Below, one piece after another: positions 57,506-64,000 of a DNA stretch of 64,000 nucleotides; position 1 is the first letter of the stretch; each line of letters opens with the position of its first letter. Position numbers and translations under genes: made by a program. This stretch comes from Actinopolymorpha alba DSM 45243. Lineage in GTDB: Bacteria > Actinomycetota > Actinomycetes > Propionibacteriales > Actinopolymorphaceae. Under the pieces are notes generated by a model. It was given only the letters and a program-made list of their open reading frames with translations, was not told the DNA's origin and made no database searches. The DNA lies in assembly GCF_000373925.1 (NCBI RefSeq), contig NZ_KB892743.1:1-64000 (forward strand), read 5' to 3'.

Positions 57506-58686
57506 GCGGTTGCCTCCATCGGAAGTTCGGCCCGGACCCTGAAGCCTCCACCGGGCTCGGGACCCGCCACCAGGCGTCCACCCAGAGCGGTGACGCGTTC
57601 ACGCATGCCGGCCAGCCCGGTGCCGCTCCCGTTCGCACCACCCGAACCCGCAGCACTACCCGCACCAACGCCAGGCGTACCAACGCCATCGTCCGTGACG
57701 TCGACGACGAGCAACCGGTCGGCGTACGTCACCCGCACCACGGCGGTGCGAGCTCCAGCATGCCGCAGCACGTTGGTCAGGGCCTCCTGGATGATGCGGT
57801 ACGCCGCCACGTCGACGCTGGAAGGGATGGCTCGCGGCCCGCCTTCGATGCTGACCTGGACGTCAAGGCCGGCTTGACGAGTGCGCTCGACGAGCGGGGT
57901 GAGCACGCGCAGGCTGGGCGCCGGCTGCCGCGGCCCGGGCTCGTCGACCTGCCGGAGTACGCCGAGGACGGAACGCAACTCGACCAGCGCCTCCTTGCTC
58001 GCCTGCTTGATCGCGGTGAGCGCGGTGCGGGCCTGCTCGGGGTTGGCGTCCATGAGGTGCAGGGCGACACCAGCTTGGACGTTGATCAGCGAGATGTTGT
58101 GGGCGACGACGTCGTGGAGTTCACGGGCGATCCGGAGGCGTTCCTCGGTGACGCGACCGGCGGCCTCGGCGGCCTGGGCGCGGCGGGACTCCTCGAGCCG
58201 TTCGTGCCGGATCCGGAGCAGCTCCGCCCCGACCAGGATGACGAGCGTCCAGCCGGCGACGATCACCGCCTGCACCACGGTCGGGCGACCCTGCTCGCCC
58301 AGCAGCTGGCCGATCCCCAGGTGCCCGGCGTACAACCCCGCCGCCGCGAGCCAGGCCACCCGGCGATGCCCCCTACGGACCGCGTTGACGAGCGCCACGA
58401 CGAAGCTCAGGACGAACGGGCCGTAGGGGTACCCGAACAGGACATAGACCAGCGAAACCCCGGTCACCGCCAGCAGGACGGGGACGGCGTGGCGCTGGCG
58501 GAAGACCAGGGCAGCGGGGCCGAGCAGGAGAAGGGCGATCGCCACGGCGTCGACGGGTCGCCGCCAGGGCTGACCATGCGACGCGCCGAACGTGCCGACC
58601 ACCTGGATGACCGCGATCAGGGCCGGTACGCCGTAGGGCAGCCCGACGCCCGCGACCCATAGGGACCGGAACCCGCGTGTGCTCAC
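57502..58686 (-). CDS. Sensor histidine kinase (HisKA_3 type)
   Basis: This 394-aa kinase has about five to six membrane helices in residues 10-155, then a coiled linker and the dimerisation domain ERLRIARELHDVVAHNISLI, whose His is the phosphorylation site. The ATPase domain shows YRIIQEALTNVLRHAGARTA (N-box) and VVDVTDDGVGTPGVGAG, with GLAGMRERVTALGG. The Gly/Ser-rich insert in the ATP-lid region is unusually long. It lacks an extracytoplasmic sensor domain, so it probably senses through its membrane helices. Partner of the NarL-type regulator. Confidence 0.94.
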   Translation of the reverse strand: MSTRGFRSLWVAGVGLPYGVPALIAVIQVVGTFGASHGQPWRRPVDAVAIALLLLGPAALVFRQRHAVPVLLAVTGVSLVYVLFGYPYGPFVLSFVVALVNAVRRGHRRVAWLAAAGLYAGHLGIGQLLGEQGRPTVVQAVIVAGWTLVILVGAELLRIRHERLEESRRAQAAEAAGRVTEERLRIARELHDVVAHNISLINVQAGVALHLMDANPEQARTALTAIKQASKEALVELRSVLGVLRQVDEPGPRQPAPSLRVLTPLVERTRQAGLDVQVSIEGGPRAIPSSVDVAAYRIIQEALTNVLRHAGARTAVVRVTYADRLLVVDVTDDGVGTPGVGAGSAAGSGGANGSGTGLAGMRERVTALGGRLVAGPEPGGGFRVRAELPMEATA

Positions 58687-58744
58687 GAGTGCACGCTAGG
58701 CCAGGCAGGTCCGCCGGGGCATCGGTCAGGGGACGTCGACACCG

Positions 58745-59842
58745 CTACGTCGTGGGGAGTACGCCGCCATCCCGCTCAGCCGCTTCCGTGCGGAGAGAGC
58801 GCTCGAAGGCCTCGTCCTCGGCGTCCAGCAGCGCCACGAAGTCCTCCGGTGGCAGCGACCCGGGTGGCGTGCCGTCGCGGGCGGCGCGGTTGGCCAACTG
58901 GCGGGCGAGTTCGTTCGCGGGCGTGGGTACGCCGTGGAGCCGGCCCTCGAGCACGATCTCGCCGTTCAGATAGTCGGCCTCGATCGAGCCGGTCGCCCGC
59001 GCCAGGCTCTGCCACGACGAGCCACCCGTGCGCGCCTGCCCGTTGACCGGTTTCACCTGCAGGATGTCGCCGCGACGGGCGCGATCCTCCACGAACGGCA
59101 CGAACGGGATACCCGCGGCCCGCAGCACTGCCATGCCCTCGGAACGGATTCGGTCGACTGCCACCCGCCGGGCGTCACCGCGTCCGCACACCGCGTCGAT
59201 GGCGTTCCCGAGGTTGCCCAGCAGCTTGGTGTACTTCCAACGCGTGATGTCGGGTCGCGGCTCAGACACGAACGTCGCCGCACCGAACGCCGCGGCCACC
59301 TGCTCGGCGGTCCCGTCGACACCGTGGGGGTACCTACCGAGGTCGAGGATGCCGGAGACGGGCGAAGACTGCGCCTGCACCACACCCGGCGTGAGGTGCG
59401 CCGCCGGGAACATCACGTGGACGCCGTAGACGTTCGGGAACACCCGCAGGGCGGCCCGCTCGTTGGCCACGGCGTTCTGGACGCAGACGATCGGCGTCCG
59501 CGGGTCGACGACCCCGGCCAGCGCGCTGAGCGCGTCGGCCGTGCCCCCGCTCTTCATCGCGAGGAGTACGACGTCATCGGGTCGCCAGTCGATCTCCCGC
59601 GGGTGCCCGACGGCGGGGACGGGGAGCGTCTCCGCGCCCTCCGGCGACTCGACCCGGAGCCCGTCGGCGCGGATCGCCGCCAGGTGCGCGCCGCGGGCGA
59701 TCAACGTGACGGGGAAGCCGGCGGCGAAGAGGCGACCGCCGAGGACACCGCCGATCGCGCCCGCGCCGTACACGACGAAGCGACGGGCACCGGCACGAGC
59801 AGGGACGGCAGGCGGGTAACTGGCGGGGGTGATCGCGGCCAT
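58745..59842 (-). CDS. Ketopantoate reductase-like (PanE/ApbA) oxidoreductase
   Basis: Start ATG 59842 (MAAITPASYPPAVPARAGAR) gives 365 aa; an earlier alternative at 59878 overlaps little else. The NADPH-binding Rossmann motif is VVYGAGAIGGVLGGRLFAAG, followed by VTLIARGAHLAAIRADGLRV. The conserved substrate-side region shows KSGGTADALSAL, NAVANERAALRVFPNVYG and the Lys in RWKYTKLLGNLGNAIDA, with a C-terminal ATGSIEADYLNGEIVLEGRL. It is longer than E. coli PanE by a 30-residue N-terminal tail. The true substrate may differ from ketopantoate. Confidence 0.88.
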   Translation of the reverse strand: MAAITPASYPPAVPARAGARRFVVYGAGAIGGVLGGRLFAAGFPVTLIARGAHLAAIRADGLRVESPEGAETLPVPAVGHPREIDWRPDDVVLLAMKSGGTADALSALAGVVDPRTPIVCVQNAVANERAALRVFPNVYGVHVMFPAAHLTPGVVQAQSSPVSGILDLGRYPHGVDGTAEQVAAAFGAATFVSEPRPDITRWKYTKLLGNLGNAIDAVCGRGDARRVAVDRIRSEGMAVLRAAGIPFVPFVEDRARRGDILQVKPVNGQARTGGSSWQSLARATGSIEADYLNGEIVLEGRLHGVPTPANELARQLANRAARDGTPPGSLPPEDFVALLDAEDEAFERSLRTEAAERDGGVLPTT

Positions 59843-59901
59843 GGCACGAGCCTGCCAGCGGTACGTCAGGATCGCCAACCAGGCTCATCGGCCAACCAGG
59901 C

Positions 59902-61428
59902 TTACCGGATGGTCAGGATCCGGGCGGCGCCGAGCGGTCCAGTCGCGGGTAGCACGCGCACGTCGATCGGATGCCCGCCGGCAAGGCCTCGCACCTCCGC
60001 CTCGGACGGCTGCGCGCGGCCGTGCTCGAACAGCACGTACGACACCCGCCGACCAGGTGGGAGCGTCCTGGACCGGGCCTGCCAGACGCTCGCGGTGGCA
60101 CAGCCGGAGTACCACCCGAGCTCCGGTTGGTACCCCGTCACCAGCAGGCAGTCGCGCTCGCCCCGGAAGGTCTCGGCGACCTCCACCAGCGCCGCCCGGG
60201 TCCGCGTCACCTGTGCCAGCGAGCCACCGGCCAGGTAGGTGTACGTCGCGGGAAGCGTGACCAGAGCTGTCACCGCCATCCCGGCGAGGAGTGCGGGTGA
60301 CCAGCGGCCCGCCCAGCTGGCCAGCGACTGCACCCCGAGGACGAGCAGCAGGATGACCGCGAGGAACACGAACCGCGGCTCGCCGTGCGCGGTGAGCCCG
60401 AGGAGTACGAAGACCAGCCCGGCGGCCAGCCCGACAAAGACCGTCCGCCGGTCCGCGCCAGGCCGTGCCCGACCCCGCAGGATCCGCCAGCCGGCGAGCG
60501 CGGCCGCGAGCAGACCCGCCGCCATCACGACGGCACCGAGGGGTCCGGCCAGCGCCGGGAAGGTGCGGACGTAGTAGACGAGACCGTCGCCGACGTACGC
60601 CGGATTGGCGGATTCACCCGCGTCGACCAGGAGACCGAACGGCGAGCCCGTCACCCGCCCGGCGAAGAGCAGGTGCGGGACCATCCCGGCGAGAACGATG
60701 CCGGCCGCGCCAGCAAGCCACCGCCCGTACGTAAACCAGGATCTGGGACCCCACGCGACGACCGCGGCCAGCATGAGGGCGAGGAGTCCAGCCGTCGCGC
60801 CGTACCTGAGGTAGAAGGCGCCCAACGCGAACACCGCGGCCAGCACAAGGTCGCCTCCGCCGGCACGAGCGCCGCCCACTCGAGCACCACCGACTCGAGT
60901 GCCGCCGCGAGCAGACCCGCCTGACCGACCCCGCCGTTCCTGGGCGCGGGCCAGCGAGAACGCCACGCCGACGAGCATCCCCGCGGCCCCGATGTCGCCG
61001 AGGAACTCAGGAGTACGCCGGAAGAAGCCAGGTCCCGTCAGCACCAGCAGGAGGACGACCACCGCCCGGCGTGGGCTCGTCGCGGCGGCCGCCGCGACGT
61101 ACACCAGGACCAGCGTCACCAGAAGGAGCCCCAGCCCGACCAGGCGGACCGCTCCTTCGCTCGGGTGTACGGCGAGGGCGAGGTAGCCGAGCGCGGGGAG
61201 TCCGGGCGCGCGGCGGGGATCCCACTGGGCGGCCGGCGCTCCGGTGAGCCAGGACCTGGCCTTGGTGGCGTACACCGCCTCGTCGTGCCCGAGGTAGGGC
61301 AGCACGCCCTGCAGGACGGACCATCCGGCGACGGCGAGCGCGAGTACGGCCAGGACCAGGAGCCAGGGCGGGAGCCCGCGAAGCACGCGGACAACGGCCG
61401 ACGCCCGAAGAGCCCAGTCCGTCCGCAT
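59902..61428 (-). CDS. Membrane GT-C glycosyltransferase (ArnT/PMT-like)
   Basis: Start ATG 61428 (MRTDWALRASAVVRVLRG) gives 508 aa; ATG 61458 is possible but would include an operator-like palindrome. About 11 membrane helices. The first outer loop carries the catalytic-type acidic motif LGHDEAVYATKARSWLTG, typical of GT-C enzymes using polyprenyl-phosphate sugars. A Gly/Arg-repeat cytosolic loop (GGTRVGGARVGGARAGGG) is unusual. A soluble C-terminal region (CLLVTGYQPELGWYSGCATA) lies outside. It glycosylates a lipid or protein at the cell surface; acceptor unknown. Divergent from the SAM-regulated operon. Confidence 0.85.
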   Translation of the reverse strand: MRTDWALRASAVVRVLRGLPPWLLVLAVLALAVAGWSVLQGVLPYLGHDEAVYATKARSWLTGAPAAQWDPRRAPGLPALGYLALAVHPSEGAVRLVGLGLLLVTLVLVYVAAAAATSPRRAVVVLLLVLTGPGFFRRTPEFLGDIGAAGMLVGVAFSLARAQERRGRSGGSARGGTRVGGARVGGARAGGGDLVLAAVFALGAFYLRYGATAGLLALMLAAVVAWGPRSWFTYGRWLAGAAGIVLAGMVPHLLFAGRVTGSPFGLLVDAGESANPAYVGDGLVYYVRTFPALAGPLGAVVMAAGLLAAALAGWRILRGRARPGADRRTVFVGLAAGLVFVLLGLTAHGEPRFVFLAVILLLVLGVQSLASWAGRWSPALLAGMAVTALVTLPATYTYLAGGSLAQVTRTRAALVEVAETFRGERDCLLVTGYQPELGWYSGCATASVWQARSRTLPPGRRVSYVLFEHGRAQPSEAEVRGLAGGHPIDVRVLPATGPLGAARILTIR

Positions 61429-61440
61429 AACGGAAGGTGC

Positions 61441-61455
61441 TCTCAATAGTTGAGA
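61441..61455. promoter_or_regulatory. Palindrome between divergent genes
   Basis: TCTCAA-TAG-TTGAGA is a perfect inverted repeat with a 3-bp centre, 13 bp upstream of the GT-C glycosyltransferase start and about 40 bp before the riboswitch. It may be an operator. Confidence 0.4.
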
Positions 61456-61496
61456 CACAGGTGCGGGAACCTCCCTGAGCGGTTAGCGTTGCTCGC

Positions 61497-61660
61497 GGTC
61501 ATGAGCGCCAGCATGGAGCTCACCATCAGATGCCCAGGTCGCGTCCTTCGCAGACCAGCTTTCTGTGGTGATCCCGCTCCGACAGCCCCGGCTCGCTGGC
61601 CGGCAACCCTCCTCCGCGGTGGGGTGCCCCGGGTGAAGACCAGGCGGTGCCAACCGGCAT
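61497..61660 (+). promoter_or_regulatory. SAM-IV-like riboswitch with enlarged P2 loop
   Basis: Outer stem GGTC (61497-61500) pairs with GACC (61638-61641). The S-box-type core GGCCGGCAACCCTCC is at 61598-61612, followed by GCGGTGGGGTGCCCCGGG and GAAGACCAGG, which matches the actinobacterial SAM-IV consensus as I recall it. GCCAGC (61507-61512) pairs with GCTGGC (61595-61600). The enclosed loop is 82 nt, far longer than the approximately 15-20 nt of typical members; its 3' part ACAGCCCCGGCT is like the normal loop, so about 65 nt look inserted. It lies 50-70 bp before a sulfur-metabolism gene and would reduce its expression when S-adenosylmethionine is abundant. Confidence 0.85.
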
Positions 61661-61709
61661 GGCAAGCGCGGACCCCGCACGGCCTCGGGGTCCCGAGTCT
61701 GCGAGGTGT

Positions 61710-63176
61710 GTGTTGACTGCGGTGGAACTCCGGCCAGACGGCTGTTCAACCTTCCACGACTCCCTTTCCACGGCGTCCGGGTACGGATCCGCTCCCGACC
61801 ACCCGCTCGACCCCGCACGGTCGGGCTGGGGCGTCAACCCGCTTCTACCCGTGTTGGGCGCCGACCTCGCCGTTCCCCTCGTGACCGGTGAGACGCTGCC
61901 ATACGCCAACCTCGACTACGCCGCGAGTGCGCCCTGCCTGCAGGAGGTCGCGAACCACCTCGCCGAGATCCTGCCGTTCTACGCCAGCGTCCACCGCGGT
62001 GCCGGCTACTCGTCGCAGGTGAGCACCTCGGTGTACGAAGGCGCCCGGGCCCAGGTCGCGGCGTTCGTCGGCGCCCGCGACGACGACGTGGTGGTCTTCA
62101 CCCGCAACACCACCGACGCGCTCAACCTGCTGGCCGGATGCGTTCCCACGGACGATCCGTCCGGCGGCGAGGTTGTCTTCCTCGACATCGAGCACCACGC
62201 CAACCTGCTGCCCTGGCAGCGCGGCAAGCACCGCTGCGTCCTGGCCGGCACCACCCAGCGGGCCACTCTCGTCGCGCTGCGGGCCGCACTCGCCGCCCGA
62301 CCGGCCGCCCTCGTCGCGGTCACCGGCGCGTCCAACGTCACTGGTGAGGTCCTGCCGCTCGAGGGGATCGTCGCGATCGCGCACGAGCACGGCGCACGGG
62401 TGGTCCTCGACGCCGCCCAACTCGCCCCGCACCGCCGGATCGACCTGGCGTCGTCGGGCGTCGACTACGTGGCGTTCTCCGGACACAAGCTCTACGCCCC
62501 GCTCGGATCCGGCGTACTCGTCGGCCGGCGCGACTGGCTGGACGAAGCGCCGGCGTACCTTCCAGGTGGTGGCGCGGTGCGCGAGGTCGGCCTCACCCGG
62601 ACCACGTGGGCGAGCGCACCGCAACGCCATGAGGGTGGCACCCCTAACGTCCTCGGCGCCGCCGCGCTGGCCCGCGCCTGCCAGGCGCTCGCGCAGCTTC
62701 CGGACGGCGCGCTCGAGGCGCACGAGAACGCGCTACGGGACCACCTGATCAGCCGGCTCGACGTCCTTGCCGGAGTACGCCTGCACCGCATCTGGCGGGA
62801 CAGCCCGAGTTCGATCGGCGTGGTGGCGTTCAGCATCGAGGGCTTCCACCCCGGCTTCGTCGCGGCGTACCTCTCAGCGGAGCACGGCATCGGCGTCCGC
62901 GACGGGAAGTTCTGCGCCCATCCCCTGATCTCCCGGCTGGGCGCCACCGACGGCGCGCTCCGGGCCAGCTTCGGCGTAGGCAACACGCTCGCGGACGTCG
63001 ACCGGCTCGCCTCGGCTGTCGAGGAACTCCTCACGACCGGACCGCGCTGGGAGTACGCCGTCGTTGACGGTCGCTGGGCACCCACCCCGGACCTCCGCCC
63101 GATTCCGGCCTGGGCCGTGCCGTCCGAGAACGCCGCCACCGGGACGGCACCGTGCGAAGGCGAGCCGACCTGGTGA
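61710..63176 (+). CDS. Class V aminotransferase / cysteine desulfurase-like PLP enzyme
   Basis: Start GTG 61710 (VLTAVELRPDGCSTFHDSL), about 488 aa; GAGG lies close upstream, so TTG 61713 or a later GTG at 61722 is also possible. SufS/NifS-type motifs include LDYAASAPCLQEVANHLAEI, GAGYSSQVSTSVYEGARAQV, VFTRNTTDALNLLAG, ASNVTGEVLPL, VVLDAAQLAPH and the PLP-binding lysine in VAFSGHKLYAPLGSG. It probably removes sulfur from cysteine or a related compound. It is under a SAM riboswitch and followed by a cysteine-dioxygenase-like gene, so a sulfur-salvage role fits. The C-terminal 40 residues are an extra Pro-rich tail. Confidence 0.9.
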   Translation: MLTAVELRPDGCSTFHDSLSTASGYGSAPDHPLDPARSGWGVNPLLPVLGADLAVPLVTGETLPYANLDYAASAPCLQEVANHLAEILPFYASVHRGAGYSSQVSTSVYEGARAQVAAFVGARDDDVVVFTRNTTDALNLLAGCVPTDDPSGGEVVFLDIEHHANLLPWQRGKHRCVLAGTTQRATLVALRAALAARPAALVAVTGASNVTGEVLPLEGIVAIAHEHGARVVLDAAQLAPHRRIDLASSGVDYVAFSGHKLYAPLGSGVLVGRRDWLDEAPAYLPGGGAVREVGLTRTTWASAPQRHEGGTPNVLGAAALARACQALAQLPDGALEAHENALRDHLISRLDVLAGVRLHRIWRDSPSSIGVVAFSIEGFHPGFVAAYLSAEHGIGVRDGKFCAHPLISRLGATDGALRASFGVGNTLADVDRLASAVEELLTTGPRWEYAVVDGRWAPTPDLRPIPAWAVPSENAATGTAPCEGEPTW

Positions 63177-63319
63177 GCACAACCACTCAGGCGGACGCCC
63201 GCAAGGACGGGTTGACGACTCACCGGCGCCTGCCCTACCTCGAGGTCTTCTGGATCGGCCGACGTGGCAACCACTTCGACGAGTGCTGTCTCCACGCCGC
63301 TGGTCCGGATGCCGGTTGA
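63173..63319 (+). CDS. Small overlapping gene, 48 aa, unknown
   Basis: GTG 63173 overlaps the aminotransferase stop (GTGA). The peptide starts VSTTTQADARKDGLTTHRRL, has YLEVFWIGRRGNHFDECC in its middle and ends AGPDAG. The overlap and sensible composition, including adjacent cysteines, support a coupled small protein in the sulfur operon. No family recognised. If real, it may modulate the adjacent enzyme or bind sulfur species; that is inference. Confidence 0.5.
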   Translation: MSTTTQADARKDGLTTHRRLPYLEVFWIGRRGNHFDECCLHAAGPDAG

Positions 63320-63339
63320 TCGTGTCAGTCCCTCCCCGG

Positions 63340-63433
63340 AATGATCACGTAAACGTGGCTTGTGCGTGCCTCACGTGGCATCGATGCCATGCCAGGCAGG
63401 CAGGCAGGCAATGACCACGTATACGTGATCATT
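63340..63433. repeat. Double-palindrome dispersed element, copy 2
   Basis: It has the same order as 6045-6137: a GTAAAC-centred palindrome (about 63340-63358), a spacer with TGCCTCACGTGGCATCGA, four AGGC tetramers in tandem, and a second palindrome (63410-63433) centred on GTATAC with one mismatched pair. Palindrome centres are 70 bp apart here and 62 bp apart in copy 1. It lies between the 48-aa gene and the cysteine-dioxygenase-like gene, so it could split their transcripts. Confidence 0.8.
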
Positions 63434-63516
63434 CCCAGCCCACATCCGTGACGTGCCGGGCCAGCGGTTCGAGTTCCCACCAGCTTCCCTGACTCGATCC
63501 TCTGGAGAGACCCGTC

Positions 63517-64000
63517 ATGTCCACGACCACACTCACCTTCAGCGACGATCCGTTCATCGGGCCAACCACCGGCGCCGACGTTTCCTCCGCCGCCGCGCTG
63601 GTCCGCCGGCTGGCCGCCGACCCCCAGGTGTGGCGGGATCGCGTCCGCTTCGGCCGGGGCGAGGAGCGGTGGTACGCCCGCCTCGACGTGGACCCCGACC
63701 ACGAGGTCTGGCTGATCTCCTGGCTTCCAGGTCAGCGCACCGGACTCCACGACCACGGTGAAGCCCTCGGTGCGTTCGCCGTCGTACGCGGAACCCTCAC
63801 CGAGACGACCGTGCGGTCCGGACCGCTCGGCCTCGGCGATGCCGTACGGTCGAGCCGGCGGGAGTTCGCGCAAGGGGGCATCCGCGGGTTCGGCTACGAG
63901 CACGTGCACGAGGTGGCCAACCTGAGTACGGATCCGGCGGTCAGCATCCACGCCTACGCACCGGAGTTGACCGCGATGACGCAGTACGTGCTCGAGCACG
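63517..64000 (+). CDS. Cysteine dioxygenase-like cupin protein (3' end outside window)
   Basis: Start ATG 63517 (MSTTTLTFSDDPFIGPTTGA) with GGAGAG upstream; 161 codons are present before the window ends. Cupin iron-binding motif 1 is LHDHGEALGAFAVVRGTLTE, and the second motif region shows HEVANLSTDPAVSIHAYAPE, supplying the third histidine. CDO-like enzymes oxidise cysteine or other thiols with oxygen. Placement after a SAM-regulated cysteine-desulfurase-like gene supports thiol degradation. The full length and the Cys-Tyr crosslink region cannot be checked. Confidence 0.88.
   Translation, partial: MSTTTLTFSDDPFIGPTTGADVSSAAALVRRLAADPQVWRDRVRFGRGEERWYARLDVDPDHEVWLISWLPGQRTGLHDHGEALGAFAVVRGTLTETTVRSGPLGLGDAVRSSRREFAQGGIRGFGYEHVHEVANLSTDPAVSIHAYAPELTAMTQYVLEH

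Overview
The window is GC-rich with strong GC preference at third codon positions, many GTG starts, ATGA/GTGA stop-start overlaps and an ESX-type secretion locus. This points to a chromosomal segment of a filamentous or soil-type actinobacterium. A Propionibacteriales-like host (Nocardioidaceae, Kribbella or Actinopolymorpha relatives) is my guess and is not proven by the sequence.

Layout: (1) 1-292 is the end of an IS1182-like insertion sequence. (2) 342-10809 is a type VII secretion (ESX) locus: eccC, eccD, an unknown gene, eccE, eccB and two WXG100 substrates. No mycosin protease is visible. (3) 10957-19717 holds mixed chromosomal genes: a MarR-GNAT fusion, a zinc-ribbon membrane protein, a small coupled set of hypothetical genes, an ECF sigma factor with a membrane partner, an AAA ATPase behind a CTAG-rich operator-like region, and a VOC/DinB operon divergent from a WYL regulator. 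(4) 19815-26995 is a surface-polysaccharide cluster: O-antigen-ligase-like protein, secreted beta-helix-like protein, GT4 glycosyltransferase, flippase, WecG/TagA-type glycosyltransferase and acyltransferase.

(5) 27169-42981 is the most unusual region: two converging operons for a type IV secretion/conjugation-like envelope machine. The plus-strand arm has a small anchored protein, a multi-domain peptidoglycan hydrolase, a tail-anchored protein, an EspI/MinD-like ATPase with a very long disordered N-terminus, and an Hsp70 lacking the usual lid. The minus-strand arm has TcpC/VirB8-like, VirB2-like, PrgI/TcpE-like, VirB4-like and VirB6/TrbL-like proteins and a membrane protein with a NERD-like domain. 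No relaxase or VirD4 coupling protein is present, so a role other than DNA conjugation is plausible. Two lower-GC exported proteins (43534-44993) lie beside it. (6) 45184-49771 is a second surface-polymer operon (flippase, DUF5693-like protein, CsaB).

(7) 49923-53467 contains a DNA glycosylase, a small HADY-repeat protein, leucyl/phenylalanyl-tRNA-protein transferase, a roughly 630-bp graveyard of nested inverted repeats that includes a 52-bp mini-element with ends like the IS at the left edge, and an EcsC-family protein. (8) 53661-56741 is a carbohydrate ABC transporter operon, followed by a NarL-type two-component system, a PanE-like reductase and a membrane glycosyltransferase. (9) 61497-64000 is a sulfur-metabolism module: a SAM-IV-like riboswitch with an enlarged loop, a cysteine-desulfurase-like enzyme, a 48-aa overlapping gene and a cysteine-dioxygenase-like protein cut by the window end. 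A dispersed double-palindrome element of about 93 bp occurs at 6045-6137 and 63340-63433. No tRNA, rRNA or CRISPR array was recognised.
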